A DNA stretch of 64,000 nucleotides from Microbacterium sp. 10M-3C3 (GCF_003931875.1 NZ_CP034245.1:434001-498000), one strand, 5' to 3'. Positions 1 through 10,908 are shown, counted from the first letter of the stretch. The notes: a model not told the origin generated them from the sequence alone. Numbers and translations: made by a program.

Positions 1-678
1 GCGATCCTGTCGCAGAACGACGACTACGGCGAGGGCTACGTCGAGGGCTTCAAGAAGGGCATCGAGGGCGCCGACAACATCCAGATCGTCAAGGAGCTCA
101 CGTACGAGTCGACCGACACGTCCGTCGACGCCCAGCTGACCGAGCTCGCCGGCTCCGGCGCCGACGTGTTCTTCGACGCGATGTCGATCACGCCCCTCGT
201 GATCTCGTCGCTGCAGAAGGCGCAGGAGCTCGGCTGGCTGCCGTCGTGGTTCCTGCCGTCCAACACGTCGAGCCCCACGGCGATCCTCGAGCCCGGCGGC
301 GCCGCGGCCTTCCCCGGCGTCTACACGGTCGCCTTCGCGCAGTCCGCGTCGGCGCCGACCTTCGCCGAGAGCGAGGCCGGCTCGACCTTCCTGTCCGACC
401 TCAAGCAGTACGGGAACTACCCCGACACCCCGGCCTTCCCGCACTGCGTGTGGTCGTACCAGGTCGGCGCGACGCTGGACCAGGTGTTCCAGAAGATGAC
501 CGAGCCCACGCGCGAGGACTTCATGAAGCAGCTGCGATCGGTCTCCGGCTACACCGCGCCGCTCATGCTCGACGGCTCGAGCGTCGACACGACGCAGGAC
601 GGGCAGCCGGCGGTCTCGACCGTGCAGGTGCAGAAGTACAACGGCAAGGGCTACGCGCCGGCCGAGAGCTGGGGCTGA
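1..678 (+). CDS. ABC transporter substrate-binding protein, branched-chain amino-acid (LivK) type, C-terminal part
   Basis: The gene is open from base 1, so its N-terminus and signal peptide lie outside the window; 225 codons remain. The visible part has the alternating beta/alpha pattern of the second lobe of type I periplasmic binding proteins (SQNDDYGEGYVEGFKKG, then GADVFFDAMSITP). These proteins capture amino acids or aromatic/organic acids outside the cell for an ABC importer. No permease or ATPase gene is adjacent downstream, so the rest of the transporter, if linked, lies to the left. The ligand cannot be told from the sequence. A strong hairpin follows the stop codon. Confidence 0.75.
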   Translation, partial: AILSQNDDYGEGYVEGFKKGIEGADNIQIVKELTYESTDTSVDAQLTELAGSGADVFFDAMSITPLVISSLQKAQELGWLPSWFLPSNTSSPTAILEPGGAAAFPGVYTVAFAQSASAPTFAESEAGSTFLSDLKQYGNYPDTPAFPHCVWSYQVGATLDQVFQKMTEPTREDFMKQLRSVSGYTAPLMLDGSSVDTTQDGQPAVSTVQVQKYNGKGYAPAESWG

Positions 679-682
679 TCCC

Positions 683-727
683 GCGCGGAATGGGGTGGCG
701 CCCGCGGGGCGTCACCCCATTCCGCGC
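683..727. terminator. Bidirectional hairpin terminator between the binding-protein gene and gntR
   Basis: Perfect 15-bp inverted repeat GCGCGGAATGGGGTG / CACCCCATTCCGCGC with a 15-base GC-rich loop. It lies between two convergent genes and overlaps the last codons of the GntR gene. There is no T-run, as is common in actinobacteria. Its GCGCGGAAT end resembles the hairpin repeats near 34 and 36 kb. Confidence 0.7.
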
Positions 728-1371
728 AGCACCTCGACGATGCCCGATAGGTGGTCGCGCGTCGCCCGCTCCGCCGCATCCGGATCTTGTGCGAGAACCG
801 CGTCGATGATCGCGACGTGCTCGGGGGCCGACTGCGCAGCCCGCCCCGGCGCGAAGGCGAGGCGGAACTGGTGCCGCGCCGACTGGGCGTGGAGGCGCTC
901 GAGGAGCGTCGACGCGGTGCCGTGCCCGCTGTACGCGCGCAGCAGCCGGTCGAGCTCCTGGTTGGCGCGCGAGTACGACACGAGGTCGCCGGCCGCCGCG
1001 GTCCGCTCGATCTCCGCCCGCAGGGCGGCGAGCGTCGCGGCGCCCTCGGGCGTGAGGTTCTCGGCGGCCTTCCGCGCCACGAGGGTCTCCAGTCCGATGC
1101 GCACCTCGACGATCTCCACGGCCTCCTCGACCGTGATGGCCCGCACACGCGCGCCGCGGTTGGGGAGTCGCTCGACGAGCCCCTCTCCGGCGAGGTTCAT
1201 GAGGGCCGTCCGCACCGCCGCACGCGACGCGTCGTAGCGCTCGCTGAGGTCGGCCTCGATGAGGCGCTGATGCGGCGCGAACTCCGCCGCGAGGATCGCC
1301 TCCCGGATGCGCTGGGTGAGATCCGGTCGCGCGGTGTCGTCGATGTCGGCCACCGCCGTCGCATCCGTCAT
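712..1371 (-). CDS. GntR family transcriptional regulator, FadR/FCD subfamily
   Basis: 219 residues. An N-terminal winged helix-turn-helix (about residues 18-85, TQRIREAILAAEF...LIEADLSERYDASRAAVRTAL) is followed by an all-helical FCD effector domain with the typical VRIGLETLVARKA and ARATRDHL-type helices. The start at 1371 was chosen because GAGGAG lies just upstream; longer in-frame extensions look non-coding. It is divergent from the aldehyde dehydrogenase at 1526, so it probably represses that gene and itself. FCD regulators bind small carboxylic acids; the ligand here is unknown. Confidence 0.85.
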   Translation of the reverse strand: MTDATAVADIDDTARPDLTQRIREAILAAEFAPHQRLIEADLSERYDASRAAVRTALMNLAGEGLVERLPNRGARVRAITVEEAVEIVEVRIGLETLVARKAAENLTPEGAATLAALRAEIERTAAAGDLVSYSRANQELDRLLRAYSGHGTASTLLERLHAQSARHQFRLAFAPGRAAQSAPEHVAIIDAVLAQDPDAAERATRDHLSGIVEVLRGMG

Positions 1372-1441
1372 GGCTCGCTCCTCGCCGTCGTCGGTCCGAC
1401 GATAGCGCCCGCCGGACATCTCCGCCGAAATCCGCGCGCAA

Positions 1442-1453
1442 ATCGTCGACAAT
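1442..1453. promoter_or_regulatory. Putative GntR operator
   Basis: ATCGTCGACAAT lies in the 154-bp divergent gntR/aldehyde-dehydrogenase promoter region. It is an 11-of-12 match to the palindrome ATTGTCGACAAT and fits the FadR-type pattern T-x-GT-N-AC-x-A. Confidence 0.45.
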
Positions 1454-1525
1454 CTTGGCTCGCGATCTTGATCCGGGGACGACGGGGGAGGACCCTGGAG
1501 GCACTGTTCACAGAGAGGTGACCAC

Positions 1526-3022
1526 ATGACCGACACGATGCCCGGCGTCGCCGTGCGCACGGGACTGTTCATCGGGGGCGAGGAGCGCTTCACCGACCGC
1601 GTTCTGACGGTGGCCGACCCCGCTCGCCCCGGAGCCGTCGTAGGAGAGGCCGCATCCGCGTCGCCGGAGGATGTCGCGGACGCCGTCGCCGCCGCGAAGG
1701 CCGCCTACCCGGCCTGGGCCGCGCTGAGCGCGCAGGAGCGCGCGGCCCGAATGGCCGAGGCGATCGCGGGAATCGCCGACGAGCGCGACACGGATGCCGC
1801 GGTGCTCTCGCAGGAGAACGGCAAGGTGCGCTTCGAGGCGTGGGTCGACGCCCTCGTCTTCGAGCTGCGTTGGAACCTCGCGCTCATGCTCGCCGACCAG
1901 GTCGACGCCACCGCCACGCTGCCGCCGGTGCCCGGTGCGATCCCCGTGACGACGGAGGTGGCGTATCAGCCGCTCGGCGTCGTGACCGTCATCGTGCCCT
2001 TCAACTGGCCGATCGCGATCCTGGGCGCCGCCCTCCCGCACGCGCTGCTGGCGGGCAACACCGCGATCGTCAAGCCGCCGCCCTCGGCGCCCCTGGCGAC
2101 CACCCGCGTCGTGCAGCGCGTCGCGGCGAAGCTGCCGCCGGGGGTCCTCAACGTCGTGACGGGCAAGGACGCGAACATGGCGGGCCTCATCCAGAACCCC
2201 GACGTGGCCAAGGTGTGCTTCACCGGCAGCGTCAACGGCGGCAAGCGCATCGCCGAGATGGCGGCGAAGACCCTCACGCGGGTGACGCTCGAGCTGGGCG
2301 GCAACGACGCGGCGGTGTTCCTCGAGGACGCCATGCTCGACGACGAGCACCTCGACCGCCTGTTCGCGGCGATCTACGACACGACCGGCCAGATCTGCAT
2401 GAACGCCAAGCGCATCTTCGTGCACCGCTCGCGTCTGGACGAGCTCGTCGCGGGCCTCGCCGCCCGCCTCGAGCGGGCCAAGCTCGGCTACGGGCTCGAC
2501 GAGGGGACGACGATGGGGCCGCTGCACCAGCCGCCGCAGAAGGCGTTCGTCGAGGAGATCATCCAGGAGGCCAAGGATGCCGGCGCCGACGTGCGTGAGT
2601 TCGGCGAGCTGCCCGGCGGTGAGCTGGCCGGCGGCAACTTCGTGCGCCCCGCGATCGTCGTGGACCCCGACCCGGGCCTGCGCGTCGTCACCCAGGAGCA
2701 GTTCGGTCCCGTGATCCCCGTCCTCCCGTTCGACACCGAGGAGGAGGCGGTGCGGCTCGCCAACGACACGTGGGGCGGACTCTGCGGCTCGGTGTGGACC
2801 GCCGACCCCGCCGCCGCCCAGCGCGTCGGATCTCAGCTCGTGTGCGGCTACGTGTGGGTCAACGACCACGGCGCCACGCGTCTGGACCTGCGCGCGCCCT
2901 TCGGCGGCATGAAGCAGTCGGGCTACGGCCGCGAGCAGGGCATCGAGGGGGTGCGCGCGTTCCAGGACACGCGTTCGATCGCGACGATCGATCCCGAGGC
3001 CCTGGCCGCGATGGCGCACTGA
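1526..3022 (+). CDS. NAD(P)-dependent aldehyde dehydrogenase family protein
   Basis: 498 residues, full family length. Catalytic features are present: the FNWP motif at about 160, the general-base Glu at about 256 in LELGGND, and the nucleophilic Cys at about 291 in TTGQICMNAKR. It oxidises an aldehyde to the carboxylic acid in the cytoplasm. GAGAGGTG lies upstream of the ATG. The divergent FCD-type GntR gene suggests substrate induction. Because the neighbours demethylate methoxylated aromatics (ligM), an aromatic aldehyde such as vanillin is a reasonable substrate, but this is inference. Confidence 0.85.
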   Translation: MTDTMPGVAVRTGLFIGGEERFTDRVLTVADPARPGAVVGEAASASPEDVADAVAAAKAAYPAWAALSAQERAARMAEAIAGIADERDTDAAVLSQENGKVRFEAWVDALVFELRWNLALMLADQVDATATLPPVPGAIPVTTEVAYQPLGVVTVIVPFNWPIAILGAALPHALLAGNTAIVKPPPSAPLATTRVVQRVAAKLPPGVLNVVTGKDANMAGLIQNPDVAKVCFTGSVNGGKRIAEMAAKTLTRVTLELGGNDAAVFLEDAMLDDEHLDRLFAAIYDTTGQICMNAKRIFVHRSRLDELVAGLAARLERAKLGYGLDEGTTMGPLHQPPQKAFVEEIIQEAKDAGADVREFGELPGGELAGGNFVRPAIVVDPDPGLRVVTQEQFGPVIPVLPFDTEEEAVRLANDTWGGLCGSVWTADPAAAQRVGSQLVCGYVWVNDHGATRLDLRAPFGGMKQSGYGREQGIEGVRAFQDTRSIATIDPEALAAMAH

Positions 3023-3028
3023 CCCGCG

Positions 3029-3048
3029 CCGCAGCGGCGGCGCTGCGG
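3029..3048. terminator. Hairpin between convergent genes
   Basis: CCGCAGCG / CGCTGCGG, an 8-bp perfect stem with a 4-base loop. It fills the 28-bp gap between the convergent aldehyde-dehydrogenase and padR genes. Confidence 0.6.
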
Positions 3049-3050
3049 GC

Positions 3051-3632
3051 TCAGCCCTCGAGCAGGTCGACGAGCTCGAGCCCGCGGCGCGCCCACGCGA
3101 TCTCACCGCGCGCGCGTTCCACGAGGCCCTCGTACGCGAAGCGCTTGTAGGCGATCGTGCGCTCGCGGTCGGCGTCGGCGGTGTGCGCGAGGCGCCGCAG
3201 CAGCATCGGGTTGGCGACCGCGTCGATGCGCGCGATCTCGCCCTCCCACTGCGCGAGCTCCTCCTGCCACTGCGCGATGTGGCGTTCGAGGAAGTCGCGC
3301 GCGGCGTCCGGCGTCGTCGTCTCGAGATAGGCCGCGCGCAGGTGCGCGGGGTCGCGCACGCGCTGGTAGTCCAGCGGCGTCTGCATCCAGGCGAGATAGT
3401 CGGCCTCGCCCGCCTCGGTGACGTGGTAGATCCGACGGGTGCCGCGCTCACCGCGCTGCTGCTCCTCGCCGACGATGAGGCCGAGGCCCTCCATCTTGCG
3501 CAGCTCGGGATAGATCTGGGAGTCGGGCGCGTGCCACACGTGGCCGACCGACTGCGAGAACTGCTTCTGCAGGTCGTAGCCCGACAGCGGGCCGACGCGC
3601 AGCAGCGCGAGCAGCGCGTATCGCAGGCTCAT
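3051..3632 (-). CDS. PadR family transcriptional regulator
   Basis: 193 residues. The N-terminal PadR winged helix is clear (MSLRYALLALLRVGPLSGYDLQ, then SQIYPELRKMEGLGLI and a RRIYHVTEAGEA wing). A C-terminal helical dimerisation domain of the longer PadR subfamily follows. PadR proteins repress genes for phenolic acid metabolism or efflux and are released by the phenolic ligand. GGAAGGAGAGCC precedes the ATG. It is the last gene of the metF-purU-ligM-padR strand, separated from ligM by 88 bp that hold a hairpin, and is the best candidate to control that operon. Confidence 0.88.
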   Translation of the reverse strand: MSLRYALLALLRVGPLSGYDLQKQFSQSVGHVWHAPDSQIYPELRKMEGLGLIVGEEQQRGERGTRRIYHVTEAGEADYLAWMQTPLDYQRVRDPAHLRAAYLETTTPDAARDFLERHIAQWQEELAQWEGEIARIDAVANPMLLRRLAHTADADRERTIAYKRFAYEGLVERARGEIAWARRGLELVDLLEG

Positions 3633-3675
3633 GGCTCTCCTTCCTCTCCCGAGGGTACCGATGGCCGGATGCGGC

Positions 3676-3712
3676 GGAGGGGCTCGCCCGCGCGGTGCGG
3701 ACGAGCCCCTCC
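3676..3712 (-). terminator. Hairpin after ligM (terminator or attenuator before padR)
   Basis: GGAGGGGCTCG / CGAGCCCCTCC, an 11-bp perfect stem with a 15-base loop in the 88-bp ligM-padR gap. It may end most operon transcripts while allowing some read-through into padR. Confidence 0.55.
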
Positions 3713-3720
3713 GGGCGGCG

Positions 3721-6036
<2,316 letters not shown>

Positions 6037-6040
<4 letters not shown>

Positions 6041-6918
6041 GAGCGGGCCTCGCCGGCGGACGCCACGAAGTCGCGCGCCCACTCGGATGTCGCCTTCAGT
6101 CCGCCGAACGTGTAGAAGTGCAGCTTCACGTCGCCCGAGACGGGGTCGGCGGCGAGCAGCTCGGCGAGGTCGCTGACGAAGCGGTCGGGGCCGGCCGTGC
6201 CCATGAGGTTGGTGAGGGAGAACCCGTACTTCTTCACGATCATGGCGTTGGCGCCGATGCCGAAGCGGCGCGCGAAGTTCAGCAGCCGCTTGATGCCGGC
6301 AGGCCCCGGAGTGCCGATCCGGATCTGCGCGTCGATGCCGCGCGCACGCACGGCGTCGATCCACGTCACCACGGGGTCGGTGTCGAACGCGAACTGGGTG
6401 AGCACGACCGTCGCGAGACCCTGCTCCTTCAGCGCGTCCGCCTTGTCCTGCAGGTGCTGCCACAGCACGTCGCCCGGGATGTCGGGGTGTCCCTCGGGGT
6501 AGCCGGCGATCGACACCTCGCGCACGCCGTGTTTTTGGAGCACGCCCGAGCGGATGAGCGTGAGCGCGTCCGGGAAGGGGCCCTCCGGCTCCGCGGGGTC
6601 GCCTCCCACCGCGAACACGCTCTCGGCCGCGCCGACGTCCTGGAGGCGCGCGAGGAACTCGGCGAGCTGCTCCCGCGAGGCGAGGCGCCGCGCCGACAGG
6701 TGCGGGACGGGCACGAAGCCGGCTTCGACGACGGCCTTGGCCGCGGCGACGCGCATCTCGAGGTCTTCGTTGCCGAGGAACGTGACGTTGATCTTGGTGC
6801 CCGCCGGGATCGTGTCGCGGGCCTCTTGGAGTCCGGGGATGTCCTTGCCGGTCATCTCGAGTGAGAAGCCCTCGACGAGGGAGGCGGCGGCGGGGGTGGA
6901 GGCTTTCGCGTGGGCCAC
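6037..6918 (-). CDS. metF: Methylenetetrahydrofolate reductase
   Basis: 293 residues. A TIM-barrel flavoprotein of the MetF family: SLEMTGKDIP near the start, FVPVPHLSARRL, FAVGGDP, then FDTDPVVTWIDAVRARGI and IGTPGPAGIKRLLNFARRFGI. In this setting it probably runs 5-methyl-THF to methylene-THF, the first step of oxidising the methyl group released by LigM. The GTG at 6918 was chosen because GGAAAGGA sits seven bases upstream; an ATG six codons earlier lies before that site. First gene of metF-purU-ligM, with the large palindrome at 6958-6985 in its promoter. Confidence 0.88.
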
Positions 6919-6957
6919 GGTGGATCCTTTCCGCATCGGTGCGGGTGCGTCGCGGCC

Positions 6958-6985
6958 GACATTACCTATGCGCGTAGGTAATGTC
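6958..6985 (-). promoter_or_regulatory. Large palindromic operator in the metF-purU-ligM promoter
   Basis: Perfect 11-bp inverted repeat GACATTACCTA / TAGGTAATGTC around a 6-bp centre, 40 bp upstream of the metF start. The ACAT/ATGT ends fit PadR-type dyads. TATAGA immediately upstream on the minus strand could be the -10 box, so a bound repressor would block the promoter. The padR product is the obvious candidate ligand-responsive repressor. Confidence 0.65.
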
Positions 6986-7006
6986 TATAGGCATCCGCTG
7001 AGATCC

Positions 7007-8218
7007 TCACCGATCCCCGACGGAGCGGTCGCGTCCGACGGCGACACCCGTCCCGGCGAGCAGCAGGACCGTCGCCAGGAGCAGCACGAGCGAGGCCGAC
7101 CAGCCCCGAGTCGCCGCGTGCAACGAGCCGAAGGCCGCGGGGCCGGTCGCCGCCAGCAGGTATCCGACCGACTGGGCCATGCCCGACAGGGCCGTGGCCG
7201 ATCCGGCGTCGCGCGCCCGCACCGCCACGAGCGTGAGCGCCATCCCGAGCGACGCGCCCGACGTGAGGCCGATCGCGCCTGCCCACAGCGGGATCGCGGC
7301 GCCGGGTGACACGAGCAGCCCCACGACGCCGACCACCGCGAACACGGGGATGACCGCGGGCACGACGCGCGCGAGACGCCCGCGGAAGACGAGCGGCACG
7401 AGCGGCGCGCCGACGAGGGCGCACAGCTGGAACAGCATCACGTCGTACCCCGCGACGACGGCGCCGCGCCCCGCCGACACCGAGATCGCCGCGAGCCACG
7501 TCAGCGTCATGTAGAACACCGCCGACTGCAACCCCATGTAGGCCGCGACCTGCCACGCGACCGCGTCGCGCCACATGCCGCGCCGCGCGCCGCCGCGGGG
7601 CGCCGGCGGCGCGGAGCCGGTAGGTCGCTGTGCGAGGACCCACACCCCGACGGCGACCGGCAGCAGGGCGAGCCCCGTCACGGCGAGGGACACGCGCCAG
7701 CCCGCTTCGCCGCCGGCGAGCTCGAGGTGCGACAGGGGGACGGCGACGCCCGACGCCACGGCGCCGACGCCGCCGAGCAGCGACGTGTAGACCGCCATCA
7801 CGAGGGGCGTGCGGTGCGGGAAGTCGCGTTTGACGACGGCCGGCATGAGCACGTTCGCGACGGCGAGGGCGACGCCGATGATCGCCGTGCCGAGCCACAG
7901 ACCGACGGTGGGGCCGGGCAGGGAGCGCACGATCGTGCCCAGCGCGAGCACGAGGAGCGACCACAGCACGACACGCGACAGGCCGAACCGAGCGCTCAGG
8001 CGGTGCGCGAACGGCGAGACCGCGGCCCACGTGAGCAGCGGCACCGCCGCGAGCACGCCGAGGGTCGCGGTGGCGAGTCCGGTGTCGGCCTGCACCTCGT
8101 CGAGCAGCGGGCCGAGCGCCGTGATGGTGGGGCGCATGTTGGCGGCCACGAGACATACGGCCGCGACGAGGAGCACAGTGGCGGGTGCCCGTCCGGGCAG
8201 CGGTGCGGAGGCGGACAT
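7007..8218 (-). CDS. MFS transporter, CynX/NimT-like
   Basis: 403 residues with about 12 hydrophobic segments (the first at VLLVAAVCLVAANMRP). The sequence is typical of the cyanate/nitroimidazole-type MFS clade: short cytoplasmic loops and ANMRPTITALGPLLDEV after helix 1. Cytoplasmic-membrane transporter, substrate unknown. It is divergent from a homologous transporter at 8255 across only 36 bp. TAGAGT lies nine bases upstream of the ATG and no clear Shine-Dalgarno site is seen, suggesting a leaderless message. Confidence 0.82.
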   Translation of the reverse strand: MSASAPLPGRAPATVLLVAAVCLVAANMRPTITALGPLLDEVQADTGLATATLGVLAAVPLLTWAAVSPFAHRLSARFGLSRVVLWSLLVLALGTIVRSLPGPTVGLWLGTAIIGVALAVANVLMPAVVKRDFPHRTPLVMAVYTSLLGGVGAVASGVAVPLSHLELAGGEAGWRVSLAVTGLALLPVAVGVWVLAQRPTGSAPPAPRGGARRGMWRDAVAWQVAAYMGLQSAVFYMTLTWLAAISVSAGRGAVVAGYDVMLFQLCALVGAPLVPLVFRGRLARVVPAVIPVFAVVGVVGLLVSPGAAIPLWAGAIGLTSGASLGMALTLVAVRARDAGSATALSGMAQSVGYLLAATGPAAFGSLHAATRGWSASLVLLLATVLLLAGTGVAVGRDRSVGDR

Positions 8219-8227
8219 GGCCCCCGG

Positions 8228-8248
8228 ACTCTACCTCACGGGTAGCCT
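8228..8248. promoter_or_regulatory. Back-to-back -10 boxes of two apparently leaderless MFS genes
   Basis: On the plus strand TAGCCT (8243-8248) lies six bases before the ATG at 8255. On the minus strand TAGAGT (8228-8233) lies nine bases before the ATG at 8218. Both fit the TANNNT box used by leaderless actinobacterial genes. CTACC/GGTAG arms lie between them. Confidence 0.5.
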
Positions 8249-8254
8249 GGCCCG

Positions 8255-9460
8255 ATGCCCCCGTCGCCCCGCCCGCCCCGCTCGCGGGCGACGCTGATCG
8301 GCGTCACGGCGACGATCCTCCTCACCGCGGCGGCGCTGCGCTCGCCGATCGTCGCCGTCGCGCCGGTGGCCCGCGACGCCGGAGCCGACCTCGGCGCGAG
8401 CGCGGCCGTCGTCGGGCTGCTCACGACCATCCCGGTGCTGGCGTTCGCCGTGTGCGCCCCGATCGCCGTGGTCGTCATCCGCCGATTCGGCGCGGATGCG
8501 GCGCTCTCGGTCGCGCTCGCCGGCTCGGTGCTCGGCTGCGTCGTGCGCTCGCTCGGCGGGCTGCCCGCCGCGATGGTCGGGACGGCGCTCATCGGCTTCT
8601 TCCTGACGATCGGCAATGTGGTCGTGCCGCTCATCATCCGCCGGGAGTACCCGCCCGAGCGCGTCGCGACGATGACCGGCGTCTACACGTCGGCGATCAA
8701 CGTCGGCACGATGCTCGTGACCCTCGCGACCGCGCCGCTCGCGTCGTTCACCGACTGGCGGTTCGCTGTTGCGGTGTGGGGTGCCTTCGCGCTCGCGGGC
8801 CTGGCGACGTGGTTCGGCACCCACGGCCTCGCGGCCCTGCGCCCCTCGCCGGAGCCGGCGCCCGCCGCGGACGAGCCGCCCCGGCGCGGGGTCGCGCGCT
8901 CGCCGTGCACCTGGCTGCTCGCGGTCGCGTTCGCCGGCCAGTCGTTCTCGTTCTACGCCACCACCGCGTGGCTGCCGACGCTGCTCGTGGACGGCGGCAT
9001 GCCGACGGCACAGGCCGGCGCCGTCGCGGCGATCTTCCAGGTCGCGGGCATCGCGGGGGCGCTGACCCTGCCCGTGATCGCGACGCGCACGTCCTTCGGC
9101 GTCGGCGCCGTGGTCACCGGCGTCGGCTGGCTCGCCATCCCGGTCGGGTTCCTCCTCGCGCCGTCGCTGTGGCTGGTGTGGTGCCTCATCGGCGGCGTCG
9201 CCCAGGGCGCGGGCATCACGTGGGTGTTCGTGATGTTCAACGCGCTCGGCGACGACGGCCGCGACGTCGCGACGCGCTCGGGCATCGTGCAGGGCGTCGG
9301 TTACGCCGTCGGCGCGACGGGCCCGCTCGCCCTCGGCGCCGTGCACGAGGCATCCGGATCCTGGTCGCCGCCGCTGCTGGTGCTGCTGGCGGCGATCCTC
9401 GTGCTGCTCGTGGCCGGGTGGGCGGCCGCGCGCGGAACACGGATTCGCGCTCGCGCGTGA
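8255..9460 (+). CDS. MFS transporter, CynX/NimT-like
   Basis: 401 residues, about 12 transmembrane helices. It is clearly homologous to the divergent protein at 7007-8218 (LRSPIVAVAPVARDAGADLGASAAVVGLLTTIPVLAF aligns with that protein's first helices). The AALRSPIVAVAP segment after helix 1 marks the CynX/NimT clade. Integral membrane transporter of unknown substrate. A TAGCCT box six bases before the ATG suggests leaderless transcription. The ATG shown gives an N-terminus ending in a basic stretch before helix 1, as expected. Confidence 0.82.
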   Translation: MPPSPRPPRSRATLIGVTATILLTAAALRSPIVAVAPVARDAGADLGASAAVVGLLTTIPVLAFAVCAPIAVVVIRRFGADAALSVALAGSVLGCVVRSLGGLPAAMVGTALIGFFLTIGNVVVPLIIRREYPPERVATMTGVYTSAINVGTMLVTLATAPLASFTDWRFAVAVWGAFALAGLATWFGTHGLAALRPSPEPAPAADEPPRRGVARSPCTWLLAVAFAGQSFSFYATTAWLPTLLVDGGMPTAQAGAVAAIFQVAGIAGALTLPVIATRTSFGVGAVVTGVGWLAIPVGFLLAPSLWLVWCLIGGVAQGAGITWVFVMFNALGDDGRDVATRSGIVQGVGYAVGATGPLALGAVHEASGSWSPPLLVLLAAILVLLVAGWAAARGTRIRARA

Positions 9461-9535
9461 CGAATCGCCCGCTCGGTGCGTCTAGGTCTTGGTGGCGGCG
9501 GAGATCCCGCCGGCCCTGACGTGAAGGGACACACC

Positions 9536-9802
9536 ATGAGCTTTCTCGGATTCCTCCTGCTCGGGCTCATCGCCGGCGCCCTCGCCAAGCTCATCCTGCC
9601 CGGCAAGCAGGGCGGCGGCTGGTTCGTGACGCTGCTGCTCGGCGTCGTCGGCGCGCTCCTGGGCGGCTGGCTCGGCGGCCTGCTGCTGGGCGCACCGCTG
9701 CAGGACTTCTTCTCGCTGCAGACGTGGCTGCTCGCGATCGGCGGATCGATCGTGGTGCTGCTGATCTGGGGGCTCATCACCGGGCGCCGCGCCCGCCGCT
9801 GA
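9536..9802 (+). CDS. Small YeaQ/YmgE/GlsB-type (transglycosylase-associated family) membrane protein
   Basis: 88 residues with three predicted membrane segments: FLGFLLLGLIAGALAKLILP, WFVTLLLGVVGALLGGWLGGLLLG and WLLAIGGSIVVLLIWGLI. The Gly-rich second helix and GLIAGALAKLILPGKQGGG are hallmarks of this family, whose members are often stress-induced. The ATG at 9536 has AAGGGAC upstream; a longer frame exists but is not supported. It stands alone, followed by a strong terminator. Confidence 0.85.
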   Translation: MSFLGFLLLGLIAGALAKLILPGKQGGGWFVTLLLGVVGALLGGWLGGLLLGAPLQDFFSLQTWLLAIGGSIVVLLIWGLITGRRARR

Positions 9803-9817
9803 CGGGCACCCGCACGC

Positions 9818-9860
9818 GTCTGCGCGCGACCGCGACGTTGGGGGGCGGTCGCGCGCAGAC
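9818..9860. terminator. Strong hairpin between the small membrane protein and topoisomerase genes
   Basis: GTCTGCGCGCGACCGC / GCGGTCGCGCGCAGAC, a 16-bp perfect stem (17 with the next pair) and an 11-base loop, between two convergent genes. Confidence 0.75.
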
Positions 9861-9879
9861 GACATCCGCGACGTGCGCC

Positions 9880-10908
9880 CTACGGGTACAGCACGGCGAC
9901 CGCGGCGGCGTGCAGCCCGTCGTCGTGGAGGATGCGGCGGACATCGTCCGAGCCCGCCCGCTCGACGGCCGTCGCCACGGCGACGCGCACGTCGCTCCCG
10001 TCGGCGACCGCGAGCGCGCGCGGATGCACGTACGACGCCCGTGCGACGGCGGGGGTGTCGCCGAGGAGGAAAGCCGCGCCGTGGATCGGGCGAAGGTCGG
10101 GCCGGATGCGGCGACCCGCGAGCGCGGGCAGATCGGCGCCGGCGGCCAGGGCCATCGCGACGATCGTCGCACCCCATGTGCGGAACGCCTTCGCGGTCGC
10201 GCCCACGCCGGCGTGGGCGTGCAGGTAGGCGTTGACCGTCGCGCTGTCGACCCGGTGCACGTGGGGCGGGTCGGCGGCGACGAAGAGCGGGTCTTCGGGC
10301 GCTCCGGGCTCACCGAGCCGGCGACGCAGCACCCGCGCGACGACGGGGTCGGTGACGGTGATGCGGTGGCGGATGTGCTCCTTCCCGACGAAGTCGAACG
10401 CGACGTCGGCGCCGGCGACGGCGACGTGGGCGCGCGTGAGCGTCGTGAGCCCGAACGTGTGGTTGTCGCGCGCGTAGCGGTCGTTGCCCACGCGGAACAG
10501 GCCCCGCTCGAGCAGGCGTACCGCGGTCGCGGTGAGGACGCCCACGCGCGGCGCGCGGGTGCGCAGGTCGGCGTCGGCCTGCGCGCGGACGCGCGGGAGC
10601 GCCCGGGCGAAGTCGCCGAGGTGGGCGAACTTGTCGGCCGCCGCACGGGCGACGGCCTCCGCCGAGTACCGGTACTGCGTGCGGCCGCGCGCGTCGATGC
10701 CGGTCGCCTGCAGCGGCGCCTCGGCATCCGGGCTCGACCACACGTGCGTCCACGCCGGCGGGATGCGCAGCGCCGACAGCCGGGCCAGGTCGGCGCGGGA
10801 GCTCACGGGCGTGCCGTCGTCGGCGACCCAGCCGCCGCCGGCGAGCCGGTGCAGCCCCGGCGGGCGCGGCACGTGGCGCAGCGGCACGGGATCACTCACG
10901 CGTCCCAC
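9880..10908 (-). CDS. DNA topoisomerase IB (poxvirus-like)
   Basis: 342 residues. The N-terminal domain (IPPAWTHVWSSPDAEAPLQATGIDARGRTQYRYS) and the catalytic domain with FRVGNDRYARDNHTFGLTTL, the VGKEH lysine, TAKAFRTWGA and the active-site Tyr at about 293 (ASYVHP) are all present. It relaxes supercoils by transient 3'-phosphotyrosyl cleavage. Such small type IB enzymes are common in environmental actinobacteria beside the usual gyrase and topoisomerase I. The GTG start has AAGGGG four bases upstream and overlaps a remnant reading frame from upstream. Confidence 0.92.
   Translation of the reverse strand: MGRVSDPVPLRHVPRPPGLHRLAGGGWVADDGTPVSSRADLARLSALRIPPAWTHVWSSPDAEAPLQATGIDARGRTQYRYSAEAVARAAADKFAHLGDFARALPRVRAQADADLRTRAPRVGVLTATAVRLLERGLFRVGNDRYARDNHTFGLTTLTRAHVAVAGADVAFDFVGKEHIRHRITVTDPVVARVLRRRLGEPGAPEDPLFVAADPPHVHRVDSATVNAYLHAHAGVGATAKAFRTWGATIVAMALAAGADLPALAGRRIRPDLRPIHGAAFLLGDTPAVARASYVHPRALAVADGSDVRVAVATAVERAGSDDVRRILHDDGLHAAAVAVLYP

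Noticed and set aside
1508..3451. A 647-codon open frame on the minus strand opposite the aldehyde dehydrogenase and padR
   Set aside because: It is antisense to clear genes, Arg/Gly/His-rich and spans two unrelated genes; such frames are by-products of very high GC. The same applies to the long frames opposite paaZ, pobA, pca and deglycosidase genes.
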